Below, piece after piece: positions 1-10,034 of a stretch of DNA of 64,000 bases (position 1 is the stretch's first letter; the number at the start of each line of letters is the position of its first letter). The position numbers and the translations under genes were made by a program. The notes beneath the pieces were generated by a model. That model was not told where the DNA came from. It worked only from the letters and a program-made list of their open reading frames with translations, and searched no databases. The DNA is from Tricholoma matsutake. Lineage: Eukaryota; Basidiomycota; Agaricomycetes; Agaricales; Tricholomataceae. The stretch spans positions 4,712,001 to 4,776,000 of the forward strand of contig AP026549.1 in NCBI GenBank assembly GCA_026075535.2, given 5' to 3'.

Positions 1-1611
1 GGAAATGTGATTAACAATTCTTCCTCATCTGCAAGAGATGATTGTACAGGGGAAGGCGGTGATTGAATAGTTGGTGATGGAGGAACCGATTCAATTGGTG
101 TGGGCAGATCACATATTTCTGTAGGAGAGGATGCTGGAACATTGAAAGTTTCAATTGGGAATGTAGGCGCGGTTGAGTGAATAGGGGAGGTGGGTGGAGT
201 GATGGGCGTCGGTATCTTTCGAGGGTTAGATGATGAGAGACTAGATGGAGGGGCGAGCATGAACGGATGAGAGGTGGTCACGGAAGGTTGCCCCAGAGGA
301 GGTGGTATTATGAGCGGAGTCAAGTGATGCGCCGGCTTCTTTGTATCTCGCGACGATAATTCGCTCTCGTACTTCTTAACAGCTTCCTCAAGCTCACTGA
401 TAGTGCCTCGTAATCGATCTGTTTCAGCTGAAAGGTACCTTTGTTCCATTTTTATCACCACTTCCAGCTCTGTGATTTCACCCTGCAATCTATTGGCGTT
501 TGCCGCTGCTAAACGTCCTTCAACCTCTCGCGCCTCCTTGATCTCAGTGATCATGTCTTGCAGTCGGGTTAGTTCAACCACGGCAATACTCTGTTGCTTA
601 ACCCTAATCTCCTCGGCGACGGAAAGGACCATAGCACGAATGAGCTCATATATCTCTAAATGTTCCTGTGCCCACCATTGCCCTGGCCACTGCGCAATCG
701 AGAATGCAAGGGCACAGAGAGTCACTGTTGCCATCTGAAAGTCGTCAACTACACATTTATGGAACCACGGACGTAGGAACGCAAGCGCCAGACGAACAGA
801 CCCTGTAGTGGTATCCAGTAACCGTGCCTCGGGTGATAACTGGAGGAATCGTGTGGACATGTTCCGACAGAATTGTCGATAGGTTTGCTTCCTCTCGGCA
901 TAATTCCATGTTACAGCAGCAAGAGAGTTGTCTTGGAGAGGATGAGGTATTTCGAGTTGAAGGAAATAAGATGGCAACTTCTCGAGGAGGGAAGGAAGCG
1001 GGATGGAGGCCAGGACTGCTGTGCTGGGTATCAATTCATAGACCAGGACAGATTGTGACTCCTGAGAAAAGCGATACCACTTCCAGTATTTATTTTTGCG
1101 CCTGCGACAGTTGATCATTAAACTTCTGCAATCCAACTGGACGATAATGAACTCACTCGGAAGGGTCGCCCTTTCGCAGTAGTCCCGTGGCCATCACTGC
1201 CCTACCAGATACTGCAGATGCATCGATGACGGCGATATGTATGTCCTTCTTCATGCCTATGTAATAGCGTCGAAGAGCTTCCCAGATAGACCAAGTAAAA
1301 CTGAAGGACGTTGAGATGAATGATGAAGAATGTCTCGACGTCCAATCCATGTGCTTCACGACATCGTCGTAAGTACCACGATAATCGTTGTGAGAGAGCT
1401 CCAAGGGAGAACGATTGTAACGCTCGTCGAATTTGGGAGCGATGAAGAAAGGGTCTGTATCATCGAAGAACGGCGAGCGTTCTCTAGGTGTGTAAACACG
1501 GAAGAGAAAATGATTGTTCTTGACGAGAATGTCAAAGTCAGCACATGTGCCAAACTTGTATGGTAACAAGGAAGAGTGATCTTCATCCCGTCGAGGCAAA
1601 ACTGCGGTCAT
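1..1611 (-). CDS. DUF7587-like domain protein with coiled coil and Pro/Ser-rich tail (partial)
   Basis: Two exons: 1611-1157 and 1101-<1, joined by a 55-nt GT-AG intron (donor GTGAGT) in which the frame closes exactly; the ATG is at 1611. The C-terminus lies beyond the window edge. Residues about 25-190 resemble the fungal DUF7587 domain: LFRVYTP (R38), a central block ending SSFISTSFS (STS at 100-102), then DIHIAVIDAS. The order Arg, then Ser-Thr-Ser, recalls the fold of ADP-ribosyltransferase-like proteins, but no convincing catalytic Glu pair is seen after SQESQSVLVYELIP, so activity is not claimed. About residue 280 onward is a hydrophobic patch (LCALAFSIAQWPGQWW) followed by a long charged coiled coil, then a tail rich in Pro, Ser and Thr. 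Function unknown. It is divergent from the hydrolase gene on the right. Confidence 0.7.
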
Positions 1612-2135
1612 GGTAAAATGTCAGTAGAATAATGCCTTCTCACCCACGCTCAGTTTATCAACGACAGATCCTCGTGGAAGCCTGATGCCTTTGAAACAGA
1701 AATGATAACTCAGTGCGGAGAGAGGTCATGTTAACTTTGACAACGTTAACAACACGTGTGTGCAATGAGGTTTAACCGTGCCGCAGGTGTTGTATTTTGG
1801 TACATAGCATAAACCAGAGGCGTCCGAGTGGCAGATAACTTGTACGATCGCTCGGAGCCTGTGCCGCCGTTCGAGCTCTATCGCTCCAATGTAGGGAGAA
1901 GCGCTGAATCCGTAAGGGAAAACATCAAGGCATGACGGCATCGGTGTCAGAAGCAAACATGCACAAACTAAGTAATAGTAATAAGCGAATGTCGATAACA
2001 GGCTACCGCACTGCGCAGAGTTGTAATGACTGCGCGACTTGAATCATACTCACTTCCTGCTGCGCGTGTGGCGTTGAGGCACAACGACGTTCTTAAATAC
2101 GCCCCATTTCTCGACCCCTAGGCATAAATTCGGTC
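1612..2135. other. Intergenic region between divergent genes
   Basis: 524 bp separate the start codons of the DUF7587-like gene (minus) and the alpha/beta hydrolase gene (plus). It must hold both promoters. No RNA gene, repeat or convincing coding exon was seen; a 76-codon minus-strand open frame at 1726-1956 has no family signature. Confidence 0.5.
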
Positions 2136-3119
2136 ATGAGCTCCGAAAAATTACTTGCTCTTCCAGATGGACGAGCACTCGCCTACGAACACACAGGGGC
2201 GCTCACTTCCTCGATTGTTGTCATCTTCTTCTCTGGTACTCTAAGTGTCGGACGGGCATCAAGGGGTCGTACTCTCACATCTAAAGGTGCACATTATATT
2301 GCACCGACGCTCCCAGGATACGGCAACACGTCTCCACCTGCACATGGTACGACCTACTCTGCTACCATAGTCAGCGATGCGTCAGCTCTCATCGATCATC
2401 TCTATCCTAATGTATCTGATCTCACGCTTTATATTGGCGGAGGTTCATTCGGGACTGTCCCCGCGCAAATGCTTTACGGCGCTCCATTCGATATATTTCC
2501 AGCTGGCCGATATATCAGAGGACTTCTTCTGTTAGCTCCATTTCCACCATTCCAGAATGACAAGGAGAAAAATTTTGTGTACACGAGATGCATGACATGG
2601 TCAAATTATATCGGTGTTGGTCCCCCGACACGGATTGTCCCCTTCCGCCTGCTTCAGCATACTGCGAAGCTCATGATACAATCAAAGCTCTCGTCCCAAG
2701 AGAAAGCTGAGGCTTTTATCCGTCAAATTTTGTTTGATAACATGGGAGTGGAGGAGAGGGAGCTGTATCGGGCTTGGAGGGAAGAACATGGCTATGTGGA
2801 AGGACAGCTGGAGCGAGAATTTGCACAAATGAACCGACTGAGCATCGAGAAGAGCTGGGAGGGATTGCTAAGCACTGCAGACGTATTGAATGGAGATTGG
2901 GGCTGGGGAGGGAGGAAGCTAGGAGAACTAGACGAGGAGCACACGGAGGGACGCTCGGTGTTGGTGGTTACAAGTGAAGAAGACAATATGACACCGGCTG
3001 CATGGGCAGAGTATCTCGCAACGAAGTATTCAAACGCTCGACTGAAGAGGATCAGCGGCGGCCATTTGGCTGTACTTTTCCACTCGGAAGAAATTTGGAA
3101 GGAATTTCTCCAAGACTGA
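2136..3119 (+). CDS. Alpha/beta hydrolase-fold protein
   Basis: Single-exon gene of 327 residues with a true ATG. The nucleophile elbow is GGGSFGT with Ser104; the likely acid is Asp283 in SEEDNMTP and the likely base His310 in GGHLAV, so all three catalytic residues occur in the canonical order and spacing. An early LPGYG-type loop (residues 59-63) is typical of the family. A cap-like helical insert lies between about residues 145 and 245. There is no signal peptide, so a cytosolic hydrolase is likely. The substrate cannot be deduced: the fold covers esterases, epoxide hydrolases and C-C hydrolases. The lack of introns is unusual compared with its neighbours, which have 2 to 11 exons. Confidence 0.85.
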   Translation: MSSEKLLALPDGRALAYEHTGALTSSIVVIFFSGTLSVGRASRGRTLTSKGAHYIAPTLPGYGNTSPPAHGTTYSATIVSDASALIDHLYPNVSDLTLYIGGGSFGTVPAQMLYGAPFDIFPAGRYIRGLLLLAPFPPFQNDKEKNFVYTRCMTWSNYIGVGPPTRIVPFRLLQHTAKLMIQSKLSSQEKAEAFIRQILFDNMGVEERELYRAWREEHGYVEGQLEREFAQMNRLSIEKSWEGLLSTADVLNGDWGWGGRKLGELDEEHTEGRSVLVVTSEEDNMTPAAWAEYLATKYSNARLKRISGGHLAVLFHSEEIWKEFLQD

Positions 3120-3961
3120 TTTTTGACCCAGTTGTACACCATCGCTTTACAATTTTACTCTCCTAGCTGCGAGATGACTGTGCATAGATGTGATGTTACC
3201 AGTGACCAGGCACCTTCATACGTCCCCAAACCTTAGAACGCTTCATGAAAATACTCTCTGATTTCGTCCTTACTCTTAACAGCGGACTGTGATTATTATT
3301 AAGTTGAAGTGAGTCTTAATTCCGTGAGGGCCTTATTGCTGCGCTGCTAAGGGATAACGACCATAAGTTAGTCCTCTCGCCGCTTCGTTAAAGTATCTTG
3401 TCGATAACAGGAATAACCACAGGGAGGCTGTTGGAGGCAAGGACGACGAATTAACACCACTTGGGTGAGAAGAGTATCTTACGAGGAAGATATGCCAACG
3501 CTCGTAACAATTGGTTCGTTGGGGGGCATGTCGCTGCTTTTTTCCATGTGGACAAAATCTGGACGGATTTCACCGAGTAGTGAATCTGTGGACGACGAAT
3601 TCGATTTGGAATCAGTAGTTACACTAGTTACACTTTGTATCCGACCTTGCTGCAGATTGCTGGGCTGGTATTTATGGTTAGTCTTTGCCCATTCCACACT
3701 CATCCACTCATCCAATGTAAATTGTGGCTCGATTTACAGTGCTACGACCATCTCCGTCGTTGTGAAGGATCCCGTTAACTACAATAGGAGTTGTACCGCA
3801 CCCATTTCGCATTTAGGGACATCAGAAAAGGCCAGAACTTGATTCAGTTAGCGTTTATTTATCGAGAAGGAATGAGGTAGTTAGTTTATCAGTTGAGTAT
3901 GAGATATAAGAACAGTTCGACAAAAGTTAAGACCGGGAGGTAACTGAAAAGCGAAACAAGA
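3120..3961. other. Intergenic region, convergent gene ends
   Basis: 842 bp between the hydrolase stop and the F-box protein stop. Two overlapping open frames occur on opposite strands (3465-3842 plus, 3479-3715 minus; the latter is Ser-rich with an ATG). Neither shows a recognisable domain or supportive splice signals, so no gene is called. Confidence 0.4.
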
Positions 3962-5623
3962 TCAGGACCACTCATGAGGTAGAAACCAATGAGTGCTTGT
4001 CCTTTGCACGGACTGTCGTTCGAAAGACACGTACAAGCGACGGTTGACGCCACGGTGACCCTTGGAAATGTCAATAGGAACATCTGTAATTTTGAACTGA
4101 ACATACCGTCCATATTCTTCGATCACTCACAACTTTACTCAACGCAGGTGCTACCCACATCATGTAACGCGCGCTGTCTTTGGTGAGAGATGGTCGAGGA
4201 CCGTGACTGATGTGTGAGTCTATGTCAACAATGGTGCGAAGACTCTCGGAAGGCGATATTGCTGCCGCGAACGAGATCTAGTAGGAGCAACAACCAGTTT
4301 TAGTGAGAACAATAATGTTCAATGAAAAGACGTATACTGACGATGTCCTTGATAGGAAGCGAAAGATTCAGTTGTTCAAGGTGTATGCACGCTTTGCAGA
4401 TCTTTGAAATAGAGTCAAATTCAACAGTACAATCCAGAAACGACAACTTCTTGAGGGTACGCGCATGATTGTCGAGCAGCTGCTTGATAAACGAATGGCT
4501 AGCTGGACTTTTGAGCTCTGCGGCCTTGATAGAGAACGAGGACAACGGCGATGCAGATGATTTTAAGAGGGCTAGGATGGAAGAGAGGGGAGATGTCGAA
4601 GAATCACTTGTAGGGCCAGACCGGGTGTCAAGTGCCAGATGTCGAAGAAGAAGAAGTGGATGTGTGGGAAACTCAAGCGAACTTGTGTTTTCCTGGAAAT
4701 CGATCAGCTAGTTCGACAGAGAGAAGAATTATGGCCTGACTGGGATTGTGACCGCTAGGCTTTCAAGAAGAGGCGTATGAGATACTAGACGCAAGACAGT
4801 TGAATGATTAACTTTGGGACACCCAACAACATGGAGTCCACGAAGACCAGGAAGGCAGGATAATGCTGATTCCAACACCCCTTCGTTTAATTCGGTGGAC
4901 ATCTATAGAGAGCTTGGTGACAACACAGATATTAAAAAGTGAAGATCCTTACATAAAGTGTCAAGCTTGTTAAAGTTTTTTGATTAACCTCCACCCACCT
5001 GGGTAAAAGATCTAAAACATTCCAAGAGCCAAAATCAATGACCAGTTTCCGCAGTCTGTTCAGTTTCAACAACATCTCCGCCTGATCAGTCGTTAACCTT
5101 CCATCTACTCGAAGCTCTTTGAGACGAGTTTTATTCTGTAATACTGGGAGAAACGATGCCAAACTAGTTGGAGTGTAAACGAAAGACTCCAGGTTTGGAC
5201 AAATGAGGATTGCACGGCCACAGTCTCGAACAAAATTTGTGTGTACATGTCCGTTCAAGAGAGGAGTAGTTCGAACGTCTTACAATGATGATTGAACGCG
5301 TGGTTAACGGGGTCTATTGATCAACACACCAATTTTTCGAACATGAACAGCAAGCTGTGGGTGAGCCAAGATAGCGGAGAATGGCGTCTGGACCTAATCC
5401 GATTCTCCGTGAAAGGGGGGGTATGAATGATTGATCGGTAAATGCATACCTTTGGATACCGCTTGGAGTGATGAAGGAGAAATACGAGTGTGCGATACAG
5501 CCTTGGAACTACTCCCGCAAAAAAAGAATGGTTGACAAGTGCTGTGGGTAAGAGATCTTTCTCAGAAAGGTAGGCAAATATCAGTTCAAGCACGTCCAGA
5601 TTCAAGCTATCCACCGAAACCAT
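3962..5623 (-). CDS. F-box / leucine-rich-like protein
   Basis: Seven exons: 5623-5450, 5393-5330, 5278-4953, 4902-4741, 4692-4342, 4277-4107 and 4060-3962. They sum to 1347 nt, exactly 449 codons with the TGA stop. Introns are 46-64 nt, GT-AG, and the one at 5279-5329 carries a GTTAAC branch-like site. The N-terminus (about residues 5-45, NLDVLELIFAYLSEKDLLPT) is an F-box, which would bind Skp1 in an SCF ubiquitin ligase. The remainder, with HPQLAVHVRKIDVRT, LKELRVDG and FGSWNVLDLLPRW, matches a large expanded agaricomycete F-box family whose C-terminal repeats choose substrates. The substrate is unknown. Reading frame is intact in all exons, although short exons make the last two exons the least certain. 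Confidence 0.82.
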
Positions 5624-6277
5624 TTGAGAGCGATTTCAGGAATGACAATGGGGAATATCCTGTGGAAGAGTTTCTGTAGCAGCAGCTTGGTACACGCAGT
5701 AAGGACAGAAACTTCAAAGCTTCACGAGTCGGGGAAGCAGCGCTCAGCCACGATTGGCATTTGTCATTGTTTACTTTGTGTAGATTTCAGACTTTGAAAA
5801 GGACATCGAAATTCAACTAGAACCGTACACTCCAAGTTCGAAGGAACGCAGGAATCATGCGTATTCATTCTCTGGCGCTTGGATAACATTACGTATAGAC
5901 TGTCATCCTGAAAATGCTGAACCTTCGACAAACGTTATAATGTTCGGCGAATCATACATATATCGGTGACGCTCAGGTCTATTTCATAAATTTCTACTGA
6001 ATTATAGCCATCTATTAAACACAGTATCCAAAGAAAATATGTGATAAGTCTACATGTTTTGGCGCAGGCAGCTCTCCATGCTATCCGCTTGTGTGCCTTC
6101 GCGTTCGTGCCTACACTACGAGGGCTATGAATCAATCTTATAGAATAATTTCTGTGGTCGAAATACATGGTATATCATGGGCGCTGCCCTTTGAAGGAAG
6201 TATACCATTCAAGCCCGTGTAAATGATGCAAAAAAAACATATCGTGTCGTCAAAAGGAAAATCAAGTGGCATTCACC
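5624..6277. other. Intergenic region
   Basis: 654 bp upstream of the F-box gene and downstream of the SUZ-domain gene. No coding exon, RNA gene or repeat could be supported. The 77-codon minus-strand open frame at 5935-6168 looks like chance. Confidence 0.4.
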
Positions 6278-7011
6278 TCATGTAATGGGATGCTCTTGAA
6301 CATTGCCATTGATGCCCTGAGAAGCCGCTGGTGACCACTTCGACCGCCGAGGTTCGAATCCCCTCGTCGGATTCCCGGTCGTAACATCTTCACCAGCATA
6401 GTCACCAGGGCCTCGCGGATTGCGGACGATCTGGTTTGGTATGGGTGACTTGCTCTCCCGCACCGGTTGAGACGACGAATTAGCGGTATCATTCTCCTCT
6501 CTAAATATTCTCTCCCGGGCGGCTTGGTACCTTGCCTCCCGTTGTTTAATAGTTTCGGAAGTAGAGGACGATGGAGGGGGTGTGGGAGATGTTGAGTTCG
6601 AGGGACGTTTGAGAATGCGCATAGTCGGTTGGAATGCCCCAGGGGGGGGAGATAGAACGGAGCGAGATGATGTTGCAGAGGGAGAGATTATCAGAGCTGG
6701 CATGGGGTTTGGGGATTTAGTATTTCTGCCGGATCAGTGTCAGCCTCAGTAATTTCGAGGCATGAATAGTTAACAACACACGCGTCTTCCCATATACGGC
6801 GGTTGTCGTCTTCGTTTTGTGGTTCCTCGTCGTCCTCGTCATCTTCCCAGTCATCCGGAATGGGTGCGGCTTTGACCAGTGCTCTAGGACGAAATGAAGT
6901 CTGTTGAAAACATTCAGGGGAAGTGAGCAATCTGTGCGTTGCGAGAAATCTCACTGAAGCTGTGGGCTGATCCCATGGATCAGAGGAATTTTGGGACGAT
7001 GTCGGGGCCAT
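6278..7011 (-). CDS. SUZ-domain RNA-binding protein
   Basis: Two exons, 7011-6782 and 6725-6278, with a 56-nt intron (donor GTGTGT, acceptor CGGCAG); 225 residues. The start is the first in-frame ATG (MAPTSSQ). An acidic segment (DDWEDDEDDEE, about residues 54-64) is followed by WEDAN, then RILKRPS and QREARYQAARERIFREE (about 112-155), the bipartite signature of the SUZ domain, a short RNA-binding module in translation and mRNA factors. RNPRGP at 178-183 fits the SUZ-C motif often found behind it. The rest is low-complexity Ser/Pro/Thr. It is probably a cytoplasmic RNA-associated protein. It shares a 91-bp promoter region with the divergent dipeptidase gene. Confidence 0.8.
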
Positions 7012-7102
7012 GGAATGACATCCAATGATTAGATTGCGGCGCCGGTAACCATGAGATCTCAACCGACGTGTGGCCGGTCAATTAACTTCGCCTCAATCAT
7101 CA
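7012..7102. promoter_or_regulatory. 91-bp bidirectional promoter
   Basis: Only 91 bp lie between the ATG of the SUZ-domain gene (minus) and the ATG of the dipeptidase gene (plus). Both 5' leaders and both core promoters must fit here or overlap. No TATA box is evident. Confidence 0.55.
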
Positions 7103-9088
7103 ATGCCTGCTCCCCTTGAATTCATCAATTTCATAGATGACAACGCCGATGTATTTATCAAGCGTCTTAGTGATGCAGTTGCTATTCCAAGGTGTGTCTA
7201 TTATCCATCCTCATAACAGGGCATTGGTTTGAGTGTGGCATCACAGTATAAGTGGGGATGCATCCCACCGAAGCGATGTCGTGAAGATGGCCAAATTTCT
7301 CGATGACCATCTCAAAGCGGTCGGGGTTGAGACACAGCTCATAAATTTGGGAAAACATGTCATGGATGGCCAGGAGCTAGATCTGCCTCCTGCGATCCTT
7401 GGTCGCATTGGTACCGATCCCAGGAAGAAGACTGTTTTAATCTATGGCCACTTCGATGTTCAACCAGTGAGTCTTCTTGGGTTCACTTCTTCTATGTCAT
7501 TGGTCCCGGTCATGTGTTATTGCAAGTCTGATTATGCGTGTATCTTACCCTCTACCCGCAACAAGGACTATTTGACGTGTATTCCTTTGGTCCCCGCCTA
7601 GTCTTTCAATGCAACAATGAATTAAATTTATCTTTTTCAGGCAAATAAATCGGATGGCTGGGACACCGATCCCTTCACTCTCACTATCCACCAGGATGGC
7701 AGGCTGATTGGTCGTGGTTCTTCGGACGACAAAGGTCCTGTCCTAGGCTGGCTCAATGTTCTCCAATATCACTTCCAGAATAAGAAAGAACTCCCCGTAA
7801 ACTTAAGGTGCTGTTTCGAAGGAATGGAGGAGAGCGGTAGTGAAGGGCTCGATGATCTGGTGAAGAAAGAGTCACAGCCAGGAGGATGGTTCGACGGCGT
7901 CGATTGCTTGTGCATCGTACGTTTTATTTTATTCTGCTGATCATGTTGTTGACCCTTCCGTTAGTCGGATAACTACTGGTTAAACACAAGGACGCCTGCA
8001 CTGACATATGGTCTTCGTGGGTTGACGTACTTCAAGCTAACGGTGGCAGGCCCAGCCAGAGACCTCCATTCAGGCGTATTTGGGAGGACCGTCCATGAGC
8101 CGATGACAGACCTCGTTCATCTCATGAGCAAACTAGTCGACGGACGGGGAAACATTCTGATCCCAGGCGTAGACGAGATGGTGGAGCCGCCCACCGAGAG
8201 TGAGCGGTAGGCAACCCATCTCCCCTGTCATTTCATAACGCGGACTAACTCGTGGTTATCAGTTTGATTTACGAGAAGCTGGATTATTCAATTGCGGATG
8301 TTGAGCAATCTGCAGGCGCAGCAATCGCTTTGTCTGAGAATAAGGTTGATGTGCTGATGGGACGGATGAGATATCCCAGTTTGTCGCTGCATGGCATCGA
8401 AGGTGCATTCAGCGGAGTCGGCGGGAAGACAGTCATCCCAGCAAAGGTGGCGGGTAAATTCAGCATTCGGTGGGTGGTTTTCTGGACCGTGTATTCATCT
8501 TCTGGTTAATCGCTGTAAAAAAGTCTAGTGCCCCCACAAACGCCTGAACGGGTAGATCCGCTGGTGATCGCATACGTCAAGAGCGAGTTCGCGAAGCTTA
8601 ATACCAAGAATGAATTGACTATTGAGAGTCTCCATGGTGGCAAGCCTTGGGTTGCTGATGTGAACCACTGGAATTTCGAGGCAGCCAAGGCAGCTACTCG
8701 GGTAATCTAACTTCTCATTCGGTGCGATGAGGCAAACAATCTGACTTTATCGCCAGGCAATCTACAAGCAGGAGCCTGATTTAACGAGGGAGGGTGGCTC
8801 TATCCCGGTTACGTTGACGTTTGCTGAGTCTCTAGGCGTGAATGTATTGTTGTTGCCCATGGGAAGGGGCGATGATGGAGCACAGTAAGTGGCCTTCAGT
8901 TCCCAGGTGAACAGTGATAAACAGCGGATGCTACAGTTCCACAAATGAGAAATTGGATCGCTCGAATTTCATTGAAGGCGCAAGTTTCCATCCAATTCTC
9001 TGCCTGTCGAGATGCTGACACAATTATACAGACTAAGTTGCTCGGCACATATCTGTATGAGCTTGCTGCTATTACTGGCAACAAGTAG
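7103..9088 (+). CDS. DUG1: Cytosolic M20-family dipeptidase (Dug1/CNDP2 type)
   Basis: Nine exons: 7103-7191, 7247-7466, 7641-7916, 7965-8206, 8263-8469, 8524-8701, 8757-8884, 8937-8979 and 9032-9088. They total 1440 nt, giving 479 residues, the normal size. It is a dinuclear-metal peptidase that hydrolyses Cys-Gly and other dipeptides; in yeast Dug1 acts in glutathione breakdown. Metal ligands and catalytic residues sit where the family expects: His98 and Asp100 (YGHFDVQP), Asp132 (SSDDKGP), the general base Glu166 with Glu167 (GMEESGSEG), Asp197 (SDNYWL), the RDLHSG histidine in the lid/dimer domain and His447 (GAHSTNEK). The intron at 8980-9031 starts with GC (GCAAGT) instead of GT. The acceptor at 8523 (AAAAAAG) was chosen because the nearer AG would break the frame. 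Confidence 0.93.
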
Positions 9089-9205
9089 GGAACCCTGGAC
9101 AATGAGATGATAACCATGAAAGATGTGTATTTTTGATGTATGTGTTTAGAGCATCCTTTGGACAAGGAACAAATTCAGGATGCTCTTGAACCCGAACCGT
9201 CAACC

Positions 9206-9874
9206 GCGGTTTCCCGCTGTTAAAATACTTCTCCGGCATAAATATCGGCACACACCAACGGATACTCGAGTTCTTCACGTGCTCTGATGCTTGGAAGTGT
9301 ACGGTACGTTATAATAACAACGATTCTGACCATCCCAACTCAAGGGTGGGAATCGACCTAACGACAAAGTGACGGGACCAGCCAACGACTTGGAACAGGT
9401 GAGATCAGATGAATGGTTGGTAATGTTCCTCTGAATAAATGTCTAAAAGTTCGATAAGCTTAGCAATCTCATGGTCAATGCCACTCTGTGAGCTCAAATT
9501 AGGCATTGTGATGAGACTGGATTGCGTTCTGTCGCATTAGACGTGTTTTGTGCACGATGGATCCGAAGAATCGGATTGCGGGGATCAACGTTCAGTTCAA
9601 AGATAGAAGATGACCGGGGAAAGAAGTTCGCGTGTTTGCATATACTTATGAATTTTAGTATGCTAATCAGCTGTAGGTTAGATCAATTCTCAAATTCACC
9701 ATAGTTTTTGGAAGACACAACATACTGACGTTCCCTTGAACGCAGGCGGAAGTCAGGACCCTGCTGATTATGCAACACCTGGATATTCTCACCTTTAAAG
9801 TAGTCATCGCACACGATCTCGAACGACTTCAAGTGGACATACCCTTGAAGAGTGGACGTAGACGGCTCCTCCAT
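9206..9874 (-). pseudogene. Probable remnant of an unidentified protein gene
   Basis: Several protein-like stretches lie in the same direction but cannot be joined into one frame. From 9874 the frame starts MEEPSTSTLQGYVHLKSFE and runs to about 9700. Near 9650-9500 a different frame has HANFFPRSSSIFELNVDPRN. Near 9500-9420 another has SGIDHEIAKLIELLDIYSEE, and at about 9290-9215 REELEYPLVCADIYAGEVF ends in a stop. Composition is clearly protein-like and the pieces are collinear, so I read this as a decayed or partly deleted gene lying between the dipeptidase and the dead MFS gene. I do not recognise the family. The alternative is a real gene with introns I have not placed. Confidence 0.35.
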
Positions 9875-10034
9875 CGAAACGTTATCTAGTACGTCTCCGG
9901 TTCTTCTTCCGCATTCGCGGACTTAAATGTTCTATATAATAGACCATACGATTTCATACTGACAGTAATCTCATCGATCAGTGCATCTGTGCATATCCAA
10001 GTCAATAGATGTCTGGTCCCTGGGCCGGGACGAA

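Noticed and set aside
403..738. 111-codon plus-strand frame
   Set aside because: Begins with GTG and is the antisense of the coiled-coil exon of the DUF7587-like gene.
3465..3842. 125-codon plus-strand frame between the hydrolase and F-box genes
   Set aside because: No domain, biased composition and an equally long frame on the other strand; kept only as spacer.
6340..6372. tRNA-like B box (GAGGTTCGAATCCCC)
   Set aside because: It lies in the coding exon of the SUZ-domain gene (GFEPRR), the T-arm does not pair properly and there is no D- or anticodon arm.
6278..9088. Pathway cluster of the housekeeping genes in the left 22 kb
   Set aside because: Dipeptidase, UGDH and LCB2 act in unrelated pathways and have separate promoters;nothing in the sequence supports joint function.
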